Shown here: piece after piece, positions 1 to 8,326 of the stretch
How the letters are laid out: each line of letters starts with the position of its first letter
Position numbering within the stretch: position 1 is the stretch's first letter
Origin: Solwaraspora sp. WMMD792
GTDB lineage: Bacteria; Actinomycetota; Actinomycetes; Mycobacteriales; Micromonosporaceae
Direction of reading: 5' to 3'
NCBI RefSeq assembly: GCF_029626105.1
Contig: NZ_JARUBH010000009.1
Coordinates: 6,814,011 to 6,878,010 of the forward strand
DNA length: 64,000 nucleotides
Translations under genes and position numbers: made by a program
The notes under the pieces: generated by a model
Database searches by the model: none
Told to the model about the DNA's origin: nothing
The model's input: only the letters and a program-made list of their open reading frames with translations

Positions 1-691
1 TGATCGCCACCTGGACCGCAGCCAGGCCGTCGACCAGGTCCTGACGCGGTGTCGGCTTCTGCAGGGTCAGGTTGAACTGCAGGAAGTACGCCCGCCCGCC
101 GGTGGTGGCCTGCACCGCCGCGCCCAGGTCTTCGTTGATCGCCGTCTCGAACGCGGCCCGGGTGGCCGGGTCGTTGTAGAGCGCCAGCCAGTCGTACTTC
201 TGCGCCTCGGTGGTCATCGCCTTGTGCAGCGGCTGCCCGATGTAGAACCGCAGCAGGTCCAGCCAGTGTTTGGTGGTCCGGCCGTCGCCGTCCATCACCG
301 GTTGGAACTTCAGCCCGATCTCCTCGTGGAACTCACGCAGCATCCCACCCTCGTCGGCACACGAGGTGTCCAGGTGGAAGGTCAGCCCACCGGAGACGGT
401 CAGTTCCTGGTTGTCCTTGGAGACCACCACGAACGGCGTGGACTCGGAGCCCTCGTTGCCGGTAAAGTCGAACGTCCGCTGGCCGGCCGGGTACACGTAG
501 TACCGCTCACCCGGCCCGTCCCAGGTGCGGTTGTTCTGGGTGACGCAGGCCTGGTACGTGGTGCTGGAGAAGGCGCCCGCGTCGTAGTGCAGCGCCACCT
601 GGTCCGACTCGGTGCTGACCGTGGTGCAGCCGGTCACGGTCAACACCAGCAGCGCACCGACACCCGCGATCACCCGTAGCTGACGACGCAT
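1..691 (-). CDS. SPFH/Band 7-like lipoprotein (3' end outside window)
   Basis: At least 230 residues are read leftward from an ATG at 691, and the gene runs off the window start. The N-terminus has two arginines, a hydrophobic stretch and a lipobox ending VTGC, with the modifiable cysteine at about residue 22, so a membrane-anchored lipoprotein is predicted. The body has the look of actinobacterial SPFH/Band 7 proteins: an opening DQVALHYDAG, then a WDGPGERYYVYPAGQRTFDF block, then VVSKDNQELTVSGGLTFHL. SPFH proteins scaffold membrane microdomains. Which process this one serves cannot be told. A GTG at 704 opens another frame with poor codon content and is not used. Confidence 0.75.
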   Translation of the reverse strand, partial: MRRQLRVIAGVGALLVLTVTGCTTVSTESDQVALHYDAGAFSSTTYQACVTQNNRTWDGPGERYYVYPAGQRTFDFTGNEGSESTPFVVVSKDNQELTVSGGLTFHLDTSCADEGGMLREFHEEIGLKFQPVMDGDGRTTKHWLDLLRFYIGQPLHKAMTTEAQKYDWLALYNDPATRAAFETAINEDLGAAVQATTGGRAYFLQFNLTLQKPTPRQDLVDGLAAVQVAI

Positions 692-805
692 CCGTTTGCC
701 CCACTTCCCTCGACGTGTGCCGTCAGGGTAGGGAAGCGAATCAATCCGACCGGTCCGGCCGTGCCGGAGGTGTCGACTGCCGGCGCGGCCGGCTTGCGGC
801 CGCAC

Positions 806-853
806 CGTGCCGTCCTGGTCGGGCTAGAACGTGCCGTCCTGGTCGGGTTAGAA
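806..853. repeat. 24-bp tandem duplication at a gene 3' end
   Basis: Two head-to-tail 24-bp units, 806-829 and 830-853, differ at one position (ctagaa against ttagaa). The second unit carries the stop codon of the small secreted protein gene at 848. The duplication therefore sits exactly at the end of that gene. Confidence 0.85.
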
Positions 854-1102
854 GCAGTACGGGACTGTGATCGAGGTGAAGTACACCGTACGTTCGCCCG
901 TCAGATACTTGTAGTTGCCATCTGGGCAGTGGAAGTGGTACCCGATGCCGACCTCGGTGGCGTGGCTGCTGTCCGAGTAGTAGTAGTAAATGACGGTGTG
1001 GTAGTCGGGCGGGGCGCTCTGCGCTGGGGTGGCCGTGAGTGCGATGGTGGTTGCCACGGCCACGAGCGTTCCCGCCAAGGCGCTGCGAAGATAATTGCGC
1101 AC
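848..1102 (-). CDS. Small secreted protein, DUF6289-like
   Basis: An 84-residue protein starts at a GTG at 1102, preceded by GGAGAGG. Residues 1-30 form a signal peptide (positive start, hydrophobic core, ATPAQSA cleavage region). The mature part is only about 55 residues, with a YYYYSDSSHATEVG motif and two cysteines (YHFHCPDG and the near-terminal YCF) that could form one disulfide. The motif resembles the DUF6289 family of small actinobacterial secreted proteins, whose function is unknown. The family name is from memory of the motif, so it is moderately sure. The export signal is clear. Confidence 0.7.
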   Translation of the reverse strand: MRNYLRSALAGTLVAVATTIALTATPAQSAPPDYHTVIYYYYSDSSHATEVGIGYHFHCPDGNYKYLTGERTVYFTSITVPYCF

Positions 1103-1245
1103 GGCTGATGCCTCTCCGTCTGGTCACCATGGGTAGCTTCAAAGTAGCACCGAGTGGTGACCCTTGTGGACCCCGGCGAACAATCGACATATGTCGCATC
1201 GGTGCCCCACTCGCGGTCTCGCCGGTGGGGCGGTGCGGACGTGGG

Positions 1246-1728
1246 TCAGGCCGTACCCCAGGTGTAGGTCTGCTTGCGCAGCTTCAGGTAGACGAACGCC
1301 TCGGTGGAGACGACCCCGTCGACCGTACGCATCCGTTGCAGGATCTCCAGCAGGTGGTCGTCGTTGCGGCAGACCACCTCGGTGAGCAGGTCGAACGACC
1401 CGGCGGTGATCACCACGTAGTCGACCTCGTCCAGCTCCGCGAGCCGGTCGGCGACCGTCTCCAGATCACCGGCGGTACGCAGTCCGATCATCGCCTGGCG
1501 GGGGAAGCCGAGCTGTAGCGGATCGGTGACCGCGACGATCTGCATCACCCCGGCGTCGAGCAGCCGCTGTACCCGCTGGCGGACCGCCGCCTCGGAGAGC
1601 CCGACCGCCTTGCCGATCGTCGCGTACGGGCGGCGCCCGTCCTCCTGCAACTGTTCGATGATCTGTTTCGCCACGTCGTCGAGGAGGACGTGACCGGAGC
1701 TGCCGCTGCCCTGCTGTCGTGTCCCCAT
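1246..1728 (-). CDS. Lrp/AsnC family transcriptional regulator
   Basis: A 160-residue protein starts at an ATG at 1728 with GAGGAG nine bases upstream. Residues 15-65 form an AsnC-type helix-turn-helix (LLDDVAKQIIEQLQEDGRRPYATIGKAVGLSEAAVRQRVQRLLDAGV split over the domain). Residues 75-155 form the RAM/effector domain, with the typical VDYVVITAGSFDLL and MRTVDGVVSTEAFVYLKL segments. The gene is divergent from the polyamine ABC operon, 258 bp away. Regulators of this type next to potD-like and aminobutyraldehyde dehydrogenase genes usually control polyamine or GABA metabolism, so that is the inferred role. The ligand cannot be read from sequence. Confidence 0.9.
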   Translation of the reverse strand: MGTRQQGSGSSGHVLLDDVAKQIIEQLQEDGRRPYATIGKAVGLSEAAVRQRVQRLLDAGVMQIVAVTDPLQLGFPRQAMIGLRTAGDLETVADRLAELDEVDYVVITAGSFDLLTEVVCRNDDHLLEILQRMRTVDGVVSTEAFVYLKLRKQTYTWGTA

Positions 1729-1949
1729 CCGGGTCTCCTCGTCTGTCAGAATCGGCGCATTGTCCCGCACTGCGGGTACGTCGCCGAGTGGGTCGGCGTT
1801 AAGAGTCCAAGTCTGGCGTATTTCGTGGCCAATGGCGAGCAGCGCAACGGAATCCCTTGTGAAGTGCGCATCTGCATGCCAGGATCGGCGTCTGATCGGT
1901 TCACAAACTACGCCTTGCCTCCGTGCCGGCCCCGCCGGCCCGCACCCTT

Positions 1950-1966
1950 CCGGTCCTTCGGACCGG
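1950..1966 (+). promoter_or_regulatory. Hairpin in the 5' leader of the polyamine transporter operon
   Basis: Arms of 7 bp (ccggtcc and ggaccgg) with a three-base loop pair perfectly, ending eight bases before the AGGAG ribosome-binding site of the substrate-binding gene. An outer pairing of tgccgg (1924-1929) with ccggca (1963-1968) is an alternative fold. The position suggests an RNA structure in the leader, but it could be incidental in GC-rich DNA. The rest of the 258-bp divergent region shows no clear -35/-10 pair. Confidence 0.35.
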
Positions 1967-1986
1967 CACCACTCCAGGAGCCGTCC

Positions 1987-3225
1987 ATGCGCAGTCGCCT
2001 CCGCCCCCCACCGTCCGCGCCGGCCGCCGCCCTGCTCTCGGCCTTCGGCATGCGCCGTACCCTCACCCGGCGCACCCTGGTCCGCGGTGCCGCCACCTCC
2101 GGCGGGCTGCTGCTCGCCGGCGGCGCGCTCGCCGCATGTGGCACCCCGGCCGCCCAGCAGACCGAGGAGAGCTGCGTCAGCGAGGACCTGTCCGACAGCG
2201 AACAGGTGATCAACTTTTCGAACTGGCCGCAGTACATCGACGTCGACGCCGACGACGAGAGCCGCCGACCCACCCTGGAGGCGTTCCAGCAGGCCTCTGG
2301 CATCACGGTCACGTACACCGAGGACATCAACGACAACAACGAGTTCTTCGGCAAGGTGCAGAACCAGCTGTCCGCCTGCCAGCCCACCGGACGCGACATC
2401 ATGGTGCTCACCGACTGGCTGGCCGCCCGGATGATCCGGCTCGGCTGGGTGCAGTCCCTCGACAAGGCCAACCTGCCCAACGTCACGGCCAACCTGCTGC
2501 CGTCGCTGAAGGCCCGGCCGTTCGACCCGGACGACTCGTACGCCGTACCGTGGCAGTCCGGGCTGACCGGGCTCGCCTACAACGGCAGCGTCACCGGCGA
2601 GGTCCGCACCATCGACGAGCTGCTCACCCGGGCCGACCTCAAGGGCCGGGTGACCGCTTTGACCGAGATGCGCGACACCATGGGGCTGCTGCTGCAGTCC
2701 AACGGGCACGACCCGGCCGAGTTCACCGACGCGCAGTTCGACGACGCTCTGGAGAAGCTGCGCCAGGCGGTCGCCGACGGGCAGATTCGCCGGTTCACCG
2801 GCAACGACTACGCCGCCGACCTGGCCCGGGGCGACGTCGCCGCCTGCATCGGCTGGTCCGGCGACGTGATCCAGCTGGCCGCCGAGGATCCCAACATCGT
2901 CTTCCAGGCACCCGAGTCCGGGCTGATCCTGTTCTCCGACAACATGCAGGTGCCGAACCAGGCCGCCCACAAGACCAACGCCGAGAAGCTGATGGACCAC
3001 TACTACGACCCGGCGATCGCCGCCGAGGTCGCCGCGTACGTCAACTTCATCTGCCCGGTCGCCGGCGCCCAGGAGGCGATGGCCGCGATCGACCCGGAGC
3101 TGGCCGCCAACCCGCTGATCTTCCCCGACGAGGCGCTGCTCGCCCGGTCCGCCGTGTTCATGGCGCTGACCGAGGAGCAGGAACGCACGTACGAGCAGAA
3201 GTTCCAGCAGGTCATCGGGGCCTGA
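1987..3225 (+). CDS. Spermidine/putrescine ABC transporter substrate-binding lipoprotein
   Basis: The protein has 412 residues. The start is the ATG at 1987, preceded by AGGAG eight bases upstream. The N-terminus carries twin arginines (MRRTLTRRTLVRG, about residues 22-34) followed by a glycine/leucine-rich core and the lipobox LAAC, so Tat export and lipid anchoring are likely. The mature part begins a PotD-type fold with FSNWPQYIDVD. It is the first gene of a four-gene run with an ATPase and two permeases. It would capture polyamines outside the cell and hand them to the permeases. Specificity between putrescine, spermidine and related amines is not resolved. Confidence 0.92.
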   Translation: MRSRLRPPPSAPAAALLSAFGMRRTLTRRTLVRGAATSGGLLLAGGALAACGTPAAQQTEESCVSEDLSDSEQVINFSNWPQYIDVDADDESRRPTLEAFQQASGITVTYTEDINDNNEFFGKVQNQLSACQPTGRDIMVLTDWLAARMIRLGWVQSLDKANLPNVTANLLPSLKARPFDPDDSYAVPWQSGLTGLAYNGSVTGEVRTIDELLTRADLKGRVTALTEMRDTMGLLLQSNGHDPAEFTDAQFDDALEKLRQAVADGQIRRFTGNDYAADLARGDVAACIGWSGDVIQLAAEDPNIVFQAPESGLILFSDNMQVPNQAAHKTNAEKLMDHYYDPAIAAEVAAYVNFICPVAGAQEAMAAIDPELAANPLIFPDEALLARSAVFMALTEEQERTYEQKFQQVIGA

Positions 3226-3236
3226 GGCGGCAACCG

Positions 3237-4430
3237 ATGGCGACCGACCCACCCGCCGGTGACCGACTCGGCGGCGGCCCACGCCCAGCCGACCCACCCG
3301 CCGGTGACCTGCAGCTGACCGACCTGACCAAGCGGTTCGGCCCGTTCACCGCAGTGGACGGACTCGACCTGACCATCCCGCAGGGCGCGTTCTTCGCCCT
3401 GCTCGGTGCCTCCGGCTGCGGCAAGACCACCACCCTGCGGATGGTCGCCGGGCTGGAACAGCCCACCAGCGGCCGGCTGCTGCTCGGCGGGCGGGACATC
3501 ACCCGGCTGCGGCCGTACCGCCGGCCGGTGAACACCGTCTTTCAGAGCTACGCGCTTTTCCCGCACCTGAACATCTTCGACAACGTCGCGTTCGGGCTGC
3601 GGCGGCGCGGCATCCGCGACGCGCGCCCGCAGGTCGATCGGATGCTGCAGCTGGTGCAGCTCGACGGCTTCGGCCCGCGCCGGCCGCAACAGCTCTCCGG
3701 CGGGCAGCAGCAGCGGGTCGCCCTGGCCCGCGCGTTGATCAACCACCCGCAGGTGCTGCTGCTCGACGAACCACTCGGCGCGCTCGACCTCAAACTGCGC
3801 CGGCAGATGCAGGCCGAGCTGAAACGCATCCAGACCGAGGTAGGCATCACCTTCGTGCACGTCACCCACGACCAGGAGGAGGCCATGACGATGGCCGACA
3901 CGGTCGCGGTGATGAACGCCGGCCGGATCGAGCAGCTCGGCCCGCCCGCGCAGATGTACGAGTTCCCGGCGACCGCGTTCGTGGCGAACTTCCTCGGCCA
4001 GTCGAACCTGCTGGCCGGCGAGGCCACCGGCCGATCCGGCGACGACGTGCTGGTCACCGCGTACGGCTCGCGGTTCACCGTGCCCGCGGCCCGGTCCCGG
4101 TCCGTCGACGGTCCGGTCCATCTGGGGGTACGCCCGGAAAAGCTCGCCCTGACCCGGGACGCCGACGGCGTACCGGCCGGGGCGCAGTCGGTCACCGGCG
4201 TGGTCACCGAACTGGCGTACCTCGGGGTCAGCACCCAGTACCAGGTGCGCACCGGCTGGGGCACCGAGCTGAGCGTGTTCAGCCCGAACAGCGGGGACGA
4301 AGCTCTGCTGCCCGTCGGTGCCGAGGTGGTCGCCTACTGGCAGCCGGCGCACGCCTTCCTGCTGGCCCGCGAGCCAGGTGCCGGCGACCAGACCGCCCCG
4401 CTGCTCGACGACGCCGTACCCGCGTCATGA
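3237..4430 (+). CDS. potA: Polyamine ABC transporter ATP-binding protein
   Basis: The 397-residue protein starts at an ATG at 3237, twelve bases after the upstream stop. Walker A is GASGCGKT (57-64), Q-loop VFQSYALFPHLN, signature LSGGQQQ (153-159), Walker B LLLDEP (174-179), and the switch histidine lies in VTHDQEE. The last 130 residues look like a TOBE domain (LGVRPEKLAL then VTELAYLGVSTQYQV), as usual for PotA. The N-terminal 24 residues are proline/glycine-rich and not part of the ATPase fold. The stop overlaps the next start as ATGA, so translation is coupled. It powers uptake by hydrolysing ATP at the inner face of the membrane. Confidence 0.93.
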   Translation: MATDPPAGDRLGGGPRPADPPAGDLQLTDLTKRFGPFTAVDGLDLTIPQGAFFALLGASGCGKTTTLRMVAGLEQPTSGRLLLGGRDITRLRPYRRPVNTVFQSYALFPHLNIFDNVAFGLRRRGIRDARPQVDRMLQLVQLDGFGPRRPQQLSGGQQQRVALARALINHPQVLLLDEPLGALDLKLRRQMQAELKRIQTEVGITFVHVTHDQEEAMTMADTVAVMNAGRIEQLGPPAQMYEFPATAFVANFLGQSNLLAGEATGRSGDDVLVTAYGSRFTVPAARSRSVDGPVHLGVRPEKLALTRDADGVPAGAQSVTGVVTELAYLGVSTQYQVRTGWGTELSVFSPNSGDEALLPVGAEVVAYWQPAHAFLLAREPGAGDQTAPLLDDAVPAS

Positions 4431-5332
4431 GCGTCCTGGCCCACGTCGGCGGGGGCGGATCCGGCCGCCGGTCGAGCCCGCCGCAGCGGCGCGGCCGGCT
4501 GCTGCCGTACCTGCTGCTGTTGCCGGGCGGGGCCTGGCTGACCCTGTTCTTTGCGGTGCCGGCGATCCAACTCGGCGCGACCAGCCTGTACGACCCGACC
4601 GGCTCGCTGGCCACCGGGTACGCGATGACCTGGTCGTTCGGCAACTATCCGGACGCGCTGTCGGCGTACTGGACGCAGTTCGGTCGCGGCTTCCTATTCG
4701 CCGGCATCGCCACGGTGATCGCGGTGCTGCTCGGCTACCCGCTGGCGTACGCGATCGCCCGGCGGGCCGGCCGGTGGAAGAACCTGATGCTGATCTGCGT
4801 CGTCGCCCCGATGTTCACCAGCTTCCTGGTCCGCACCCTGGCCTGGAAGACGATCCTGTCGGAGAACGGCTGGCTGGTCGGCGTACTGCGGGATCTGCAC
4901 CTGCTCGCGCCGGACGGCCGGCTGCTGTTCACCCCGGTCGCGGTGGTGCTCGGGCTGACGTACAACTTCCTGCCGTTCATGGTGCTGCCGCTGTACGCGA
5001 GCCTGGACCGGCTCGATCCCCGGCTGTTGGAGGCGGCCAGCGACCTCTACGCGAGCCCGGCGCGCGCCTTCTGGCGGGTGACCCTGCCGTTGTCGGCGCC
5101 CGGCCTGGTCGCCGGCACCCTGCTGACCTTCATCCCGGCCTCCGGTGACTACATCAACGCCCGGCTGCTCGGCACCCCCAACGAGTACATGATCGGCAAC
5201 GTGATCGACTCGGCGTTCCTGGTGCGGCTGGACTATCCGCAGGCGGCGGCGCTGTCGTTCCTGCTGATGGCGGCGATCCTGATCATCGTGTCGGTCTACG
5301 TCCGGCGCACCGGCACCGAGGAGGTGCTGTGA
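4427..5332 (+). CDS. Polyamine ABC transporter permease, PotB type
   Basis: A 301-residue integral membrane protein with about six transmembrane helices. The first follows a positively charged N-terminus (RRGRLLPYLLLLPGGAWLTLFF). The EAA loop that contacts the ATPase is LLEAASDLYASPARAFWRVTLPLSAPG, near residues 200-225. The start overlaps potA by ATGA and the stop overlaps the second permease by GTGA. It forms the translocation pore with the next gene's product. Confidence 0.92.
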   Translation: MSVLAHVGGGGSGRRSSPPQRRGRLLPYLLLLPGGAWLTLFFAVPAIQLGATSLYDPTGSLATGYAMTWSFGNYPDALSAYWTQFGRGFLFAGIATVIAVLLGYPLAYAIARRAGRWKNLMLICVVAPMFTSFLVRTLAWKTILSENGWLVGVLRDLHLLAPDGRLLFTPVAVVLGLTYNFLPFMVLPLYASLDRLDPRLLEAASDLYASPARAFWRVTLPLSAPGLVAGTLLTFIPASGDYINARLLGTPNEYMIGNVIDSAFLVRLDYPQAAALSFLLMAAILIIVSVYVRRTGTEEVL

Positions 5333-6168
5333 CGGGCCCGGGCGCGGTGGGGATCGGTGCGCGGCTGGCCCGGTGGCTGGTCGACCGCTGGGTGTTCGGC
5401 GTCGGTCTGCTGGTGCTCGGCTACCTGCTGCTGCCGGTGGCGGTGGTCGCCGGGTTGTCATTCAACCGGCCGTCCAGCCGGCTGTCCTACGATTTCAACG
5501 AGTTCACGTTGGACAACTGGCGGCAGCCGTGTGCCACCAGCGAGATGTGCGACGCGGTGCTGCGCAGCGTACAGATCGGGTTCCTGGCCACCGCCGGGGC
5601 GACGATTTTCGGCACGCTGATGGCGTTCGCGCTGGTCCGGCACCGGTTCCGTGGCCGGTCCGCGGTCAACCTGCTGATCTTCCTGCCGATGGCCACGCCG
5701 GAGCTGGTGATGGGCTCGTCGCTGCTGACCCTGTTCGTGGCCGGGGCGGTGCCGCTCGGCTTCTGGACGGTGGTGACCGCCCACGTGATGTTCTGCCTGA
5801 GCTTCGTCGTGGTCACCGTGAAGGCGCGGCTGGCCGGCATGGACACCCGCCTGGAGGAGGCGGCGATGGACCTGTACGCCTCCGAGTGGCAGACGTTCCG
5901 CCTGGTCACCCTGCCGCTGGTGCTGCCCGGCATCGTGGCCGCCGCGCTGCTGGCCTTCTCGCTGTCGTTCGACGACTTCATCGTCACGAACTTCAACTCC
6001 GGCACCACGGTGACTTTCCCGATGTACGTCTGGGGTGCCGCCCAGCGTGGCATCCCGCCGCAGGTCAACGTGATCGGCACGGCGATGTTCGCGGTGGCGC
6101 TGCTGGTGGTGCTCGGCGGTACGGTCGGCCGTCGCCGAGGCCAGATCAGTCCTCGATCGCGTGCATGA
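5329..6168 (+). CDS. Polyamine ABC transporter permease, PotC type
   Basis: The 279-residue protein has a GTG start overlapping the previous stop. It is the second membrane subunit, with six predicted helices and the EAA loop LEEAAMDLYASEWQTFRLVTLPLVLPG at about residues 178-204. The segment FDDFIVTNFNSG is typical of PotC-like permeases. Its 3' end overlaps, tail to tail, the last 23 bp of the aldehyde dehydrogenase gene on the other strand, so no room is left for a conventional terminator. Confidence 0.92.
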   Translation: MTGPGAVGIGARLARWLVDRWVFGVGLLVLGYLLLPVAVVAGLSFNRPSSRLSYDFNEFTLDNWRQPCATSEMCDAVLRSVQIGFLATAGATIFGTLMAFALVRHRFRGRSAVNLLIFLPMATPELVMGSSLLTLFVAGAVPLGFWTVVTAHVMFCLSFVVVTVKARLAGMDTRLEEAAMDLYASEWQTFRLVTLPLVLPGIVAAALLAFSLSFDDFIVTNFNSGTTVTFPMYVWGAAQRGIPPQVNVIGTAMFAVALLVVLGGTVGRRRGQISPRSRA

Positions 6169-7582
6169 CGTGCTTGAGCCGGGTGTAGTCCTCCAGCCCG
6201 TACATGGACAGGTCCTTGCCGTGACCGGAGTGCTTGAACCCGCCGTGCGGCATCTCCGCCACGATCGGAATGTGGGTGTTGACCCAGACGCAGCCGAAGT
6301 CGAGCCGGCGGGTCATCCGCATCGCCCGACCGTGGTCGCGGGTCCACACCGAGGCGGACAGGCCGTACCGGACGCCGTTGGCCCACCGGACCGCCTCGTC
6401 CTCGTCGGTGAACCGCTGCACGGTGATCACCGGCCCGAACACCTCGTCCTGGATGATCTCGTCCGGTTGGCGCACCCCGGCGACCACCGTCGGGGCGTAG
6501 AAATAACCCCGGTCGCCGACCCGTACGCCGCCGGCGTGCAGCTGGGCGTGGTCCGGCAGCCGGTCGACGAAGCCGGTCACCCTGCGAAGCTGGTCGGCGT
6601 TGTTCAACGGCCCGTACGCCACGTCCGGCTCGTCCGGTAGTCCGGTCTTCGTCGACCGGGCCTGCTCGGCCAGGGCGGCGACGAAGTCGTCGTGCACGCC
6701 CGGCCCGGCCAGCACCCGGGTCGCCGCAGTGCAGTCCTGCCCGGCGTTGAAGTAGCCGGCACCGGCGATCGCCTCGGCAGCCGCCGCCACGTCGGCGTCG
6801 TCGAAGACCACCACTGGGGCCTTGCCGCCCAGTTCCAGGTGGGTGCGCTTGAGGTCGGGCGCGGCGGCGGCCGCCACCTCCATGCCGGCCCGGGTGGAGC
6901 CGGTGATCGACACGAACTCCGGCGTCGGGTGGGCGACCAACGCCCGGCCGGTGTCCCGGTCGCCGCAGACCACGTTGAACACGCCCGGCGGCAGGAACTC
7001 GGCGGCGATCTCGGCCAGCAGCAGGGTAGACAGCGGGGTGGTGTCGGACGGCTTGAGCACCACCGTGTTGCCGGCGGCCAGCGCCGGGGCGATCTTCCAG
7101 ACCGCCATCATCAACGGGTAGTTCCAGGGCGTCACCTGCGCGCAGACCCCGATCGGCTCCCGGCGTACGTAGGAGGTGTGTCCGGCCAGGTATTCGCCGG
7201 CGGATTTGCCCTCCAGCACCCGGGCCGCGCCGGCGAAGAACCGGAGTTGGTCGACGCTGGGCGGCAGCTCCTCGTCGGCGGTCAGCTGGCGCGGCTTGCC
7301 GGTGTTGCGGACCTCGGCGTCGACCAGCTCGGCGGCGCGGGCCTCGACCGCGTCGGCCAGCTTGAGCAGGGCCAGCTGCCGCTGCGCCGGGGTGGTGTCC
7401 CGCCAGCTGTCGAAGGCGGTGGCGGCGGCCGACATGGCCCGGTCGACGTCGGCGGTGCCGGACGTTGGTGATTGGGCGAACACCTCACCGGTGCACGGGT
7501 CGACCAGGTCCTGGTAGCCGCCGTCGACCGGCTCGACGTAGCTGCCGTCGACAAAGTTGCGCACCGTCTGCTTGTCGGTCAT
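6146..7582 (-). CDS. Gamma-aminobutyraldehyde dehydrogenase
   Basis: The 478-residue protein is an NAD(P)-dependent aldehyde dehydrogenase. Visible residues are the TPWNYP segment (151-156), Glu250 in LELGGK and the catalytic Cys284 in GQDC. The C-terminal MPHGGFKHSGHGKDLSMYG signature is the one found in aminobutyraldehyde dehydrogenases (PatD/PuuC type), which oxidise 4-aminobutanal from putrescine to GABA. It converges on the polyamine transporter and is on the same strand as the Lrp regulator, so a joint role in polyamine catabolism is likely. The start is an ATG with modest upstream purines. No gene is seen in the 155 bp upstream. Confidence 0.92.
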   Translation of the reverse strand: MTDKQTVRNFVDGSYVEPVDGGYQDLVDPCTGEVFAQSPTSGTADVDRAMSAAATAFDSWRDTTPAQRQLALLKLADAVEARAAELVDAEVRNTGKPRQLTADEELPPSVDQLRFFAGAARVLEGKSAGEYLAGHTSYVRREPIGVCAQVTPWNYPLMMAVWKIAPALAAGNTVVLKPSDTTPLSTLLLAEIAAEFLPPGVFNVVCGDRDTGRALVAHPTPEFVSITGSTRAGMEVAAAAAPDLKRTHLELGGKAPVVVFDDADVAAAAEAIAGAGYFNAGQDCTAATRVLAGPGVHDDFVAALAEQARSTKTGLPDEPDVAYGPLNNADQLRRVTGFVDRLPDHAQLHAGGVRVGDRGYFYAPTVVAGVRQPDEIIQDEVFGPVITVQRFTDEDEAVRWANGVRYGLSASVWTRDHGRAMRMTRRLDFGCVWVNTHIPIVAEMPHGGFKHSGHGKDLSMYGLEDYTRLKHVMHAIED

Positions 7583-7737
7583 CGTTCGGCTCCCGCACGT
7601 CGACTCGGCCTGGATCAGGCAGGATGAGGTATCCGCCAGCTAGGAGCCATCTTCGCGACCGAAATCGCAGCAGACAAGAGGTACGGCAACTGTTTCCGTG
7701 CACGCGTTGCTGGACCGTGCCGCCTCGTCAGCGTGTC

Positions 7738-8025
7738 TCACGCCGCTTCGTCGGAGTGTCGGGCGAGGAACTCGTCGATCGCCTGACGAATGAGCCCCGA
7801 CCGGCCTCCCTTGTCGTTGCCGGCGAGTTCGTCCAGCCGCCGCACGGCCGTCGCGGAGAGGCGGACTCCGGTAACGATCATGGGTACGCTCTCCGGTGAC
7901 GGCGCAGGACCAAGGTCGGGGCCTCTGGAGGCGTCGCGTAGCAGCTCCGAGATGTCGCCACCCTGGTCGAAATACGCCACCAGCTCCTCGCGGCTCATCG
8001 TCCGCGGATCACGGCTCGCGCTCAT
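7738..8025 (-). CDS. Ribbon-helix-helix antitoxin
   Basis: The 95-residue protein starts at an ATG at 8025 with GGAGGGG upstream. Its C-terminal half has a ribbon-helix-helix pattern: a strand VTGVRLSATAVRRLDELAG, then a second helix SGLIRQAIDEFLARH. The N-terminal half (MSREELVAYFDQGGDISELL) is probably the toxin-binding part. The start overlaps the stop of the upstream toxin-like gene by ATGA. This is the typical reversed order (toxin first) of BrnT/BrnA-type pairs. It should neutralise the toxin and repress the operon. Confidence 0.75.
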   Translation of the reverse strand: MSASRDPRTMSREELVAYFDQGGDISELLRDASRGPDLGPAPSPESVPMIVTGVRLSATAVRRLDELAGNDKGGRSGLIRQAIDEFLARHSDEAA

Positions 8026-8297
8026 CGTGTCCCCTCCATCCACTGCTTGACCTCCTCCGGCGTCGCAGGCCGGGCCGCCAGGATCGCGTAGCTGCTGACC
8101 TTCCCCACCCGCTCGCACAGCACCATGATCACGCGTGCTGTGCCAGCCAGGCCGGCTACCGCCAGCAGGAGTGTCCCGATGTGGTTCTCGATCCGCTGCG
8201 GCGAGTAGAGCGCTTCGACCGTCTCCTGTTCGGAGACTCCGTGCCGTGCCGCGCTGATCTTGCCGGCCTCAGTCCACCCGTACTCTCGCGCAACCAC
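8022..8297 (-). CDS. BrnT-like toxin
   Basis: About 91 residues from a GTG at 8297. GTGs further upstream are possible and no ribosome-binding site decides. Motifs fit a small RelE-superfamily/BrnT-like ribonuclease toxin: WTEAGKISAARHGVSEQETVEALYSP near the start and YAILAARPATPEEVKQW at the end, the latter matching the usual tARpAt-E--- tail. The family predicts mRNA cleavage at the ribosome or in free form. It is followed without a gap by the antitoxin. The sequence is divergent from classic BrnT, so the family call is moderate while the two-gene toxin-antitoxin arrangement is clear. Confidence 0.65.
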   Translation of the reverse strand: MVAREYGWTEAGKISAARHGVSEQETVEALYSPQRIENHIGTLLLAVAGLAGTARVIMVLCERVGKVSSYAILAARPATPEEVKQWMEGTR

Positions 8298-8311
8298 GGC
8301 ACCAGCGTACA

Positions 8312-8326
8312 ACGCGTAAAACGCGT
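8312..8326. promoter_or_regulatory. Candidate operator of the toxin-antitoxin pair
   Basis: Two acgcgt palindromes (8312-8317 and 8321-8326) separated by aaa lie just upstream of the toxin start. Closely spaced short palindromes are typical ribbon-helix-helix sites. Binding is inferred only. Confidence 0.4.

Noticed and set aside
1122-1162. Inverted repeat ggtcacca/tggtgacc upstream of the small secreted protein
   Set aside because: The arms are short with a 25-bp spacer in GC-rich DNA. It is possible but not convincing as an operator.
1246-3297. 683-codon minus-strand frame covering the substrate-binding gene
   Set aside because: Only its last 160 codons are real (the Lrp regulator). The rest is the shadow of the plus-strand gene in GC-rich DNA.
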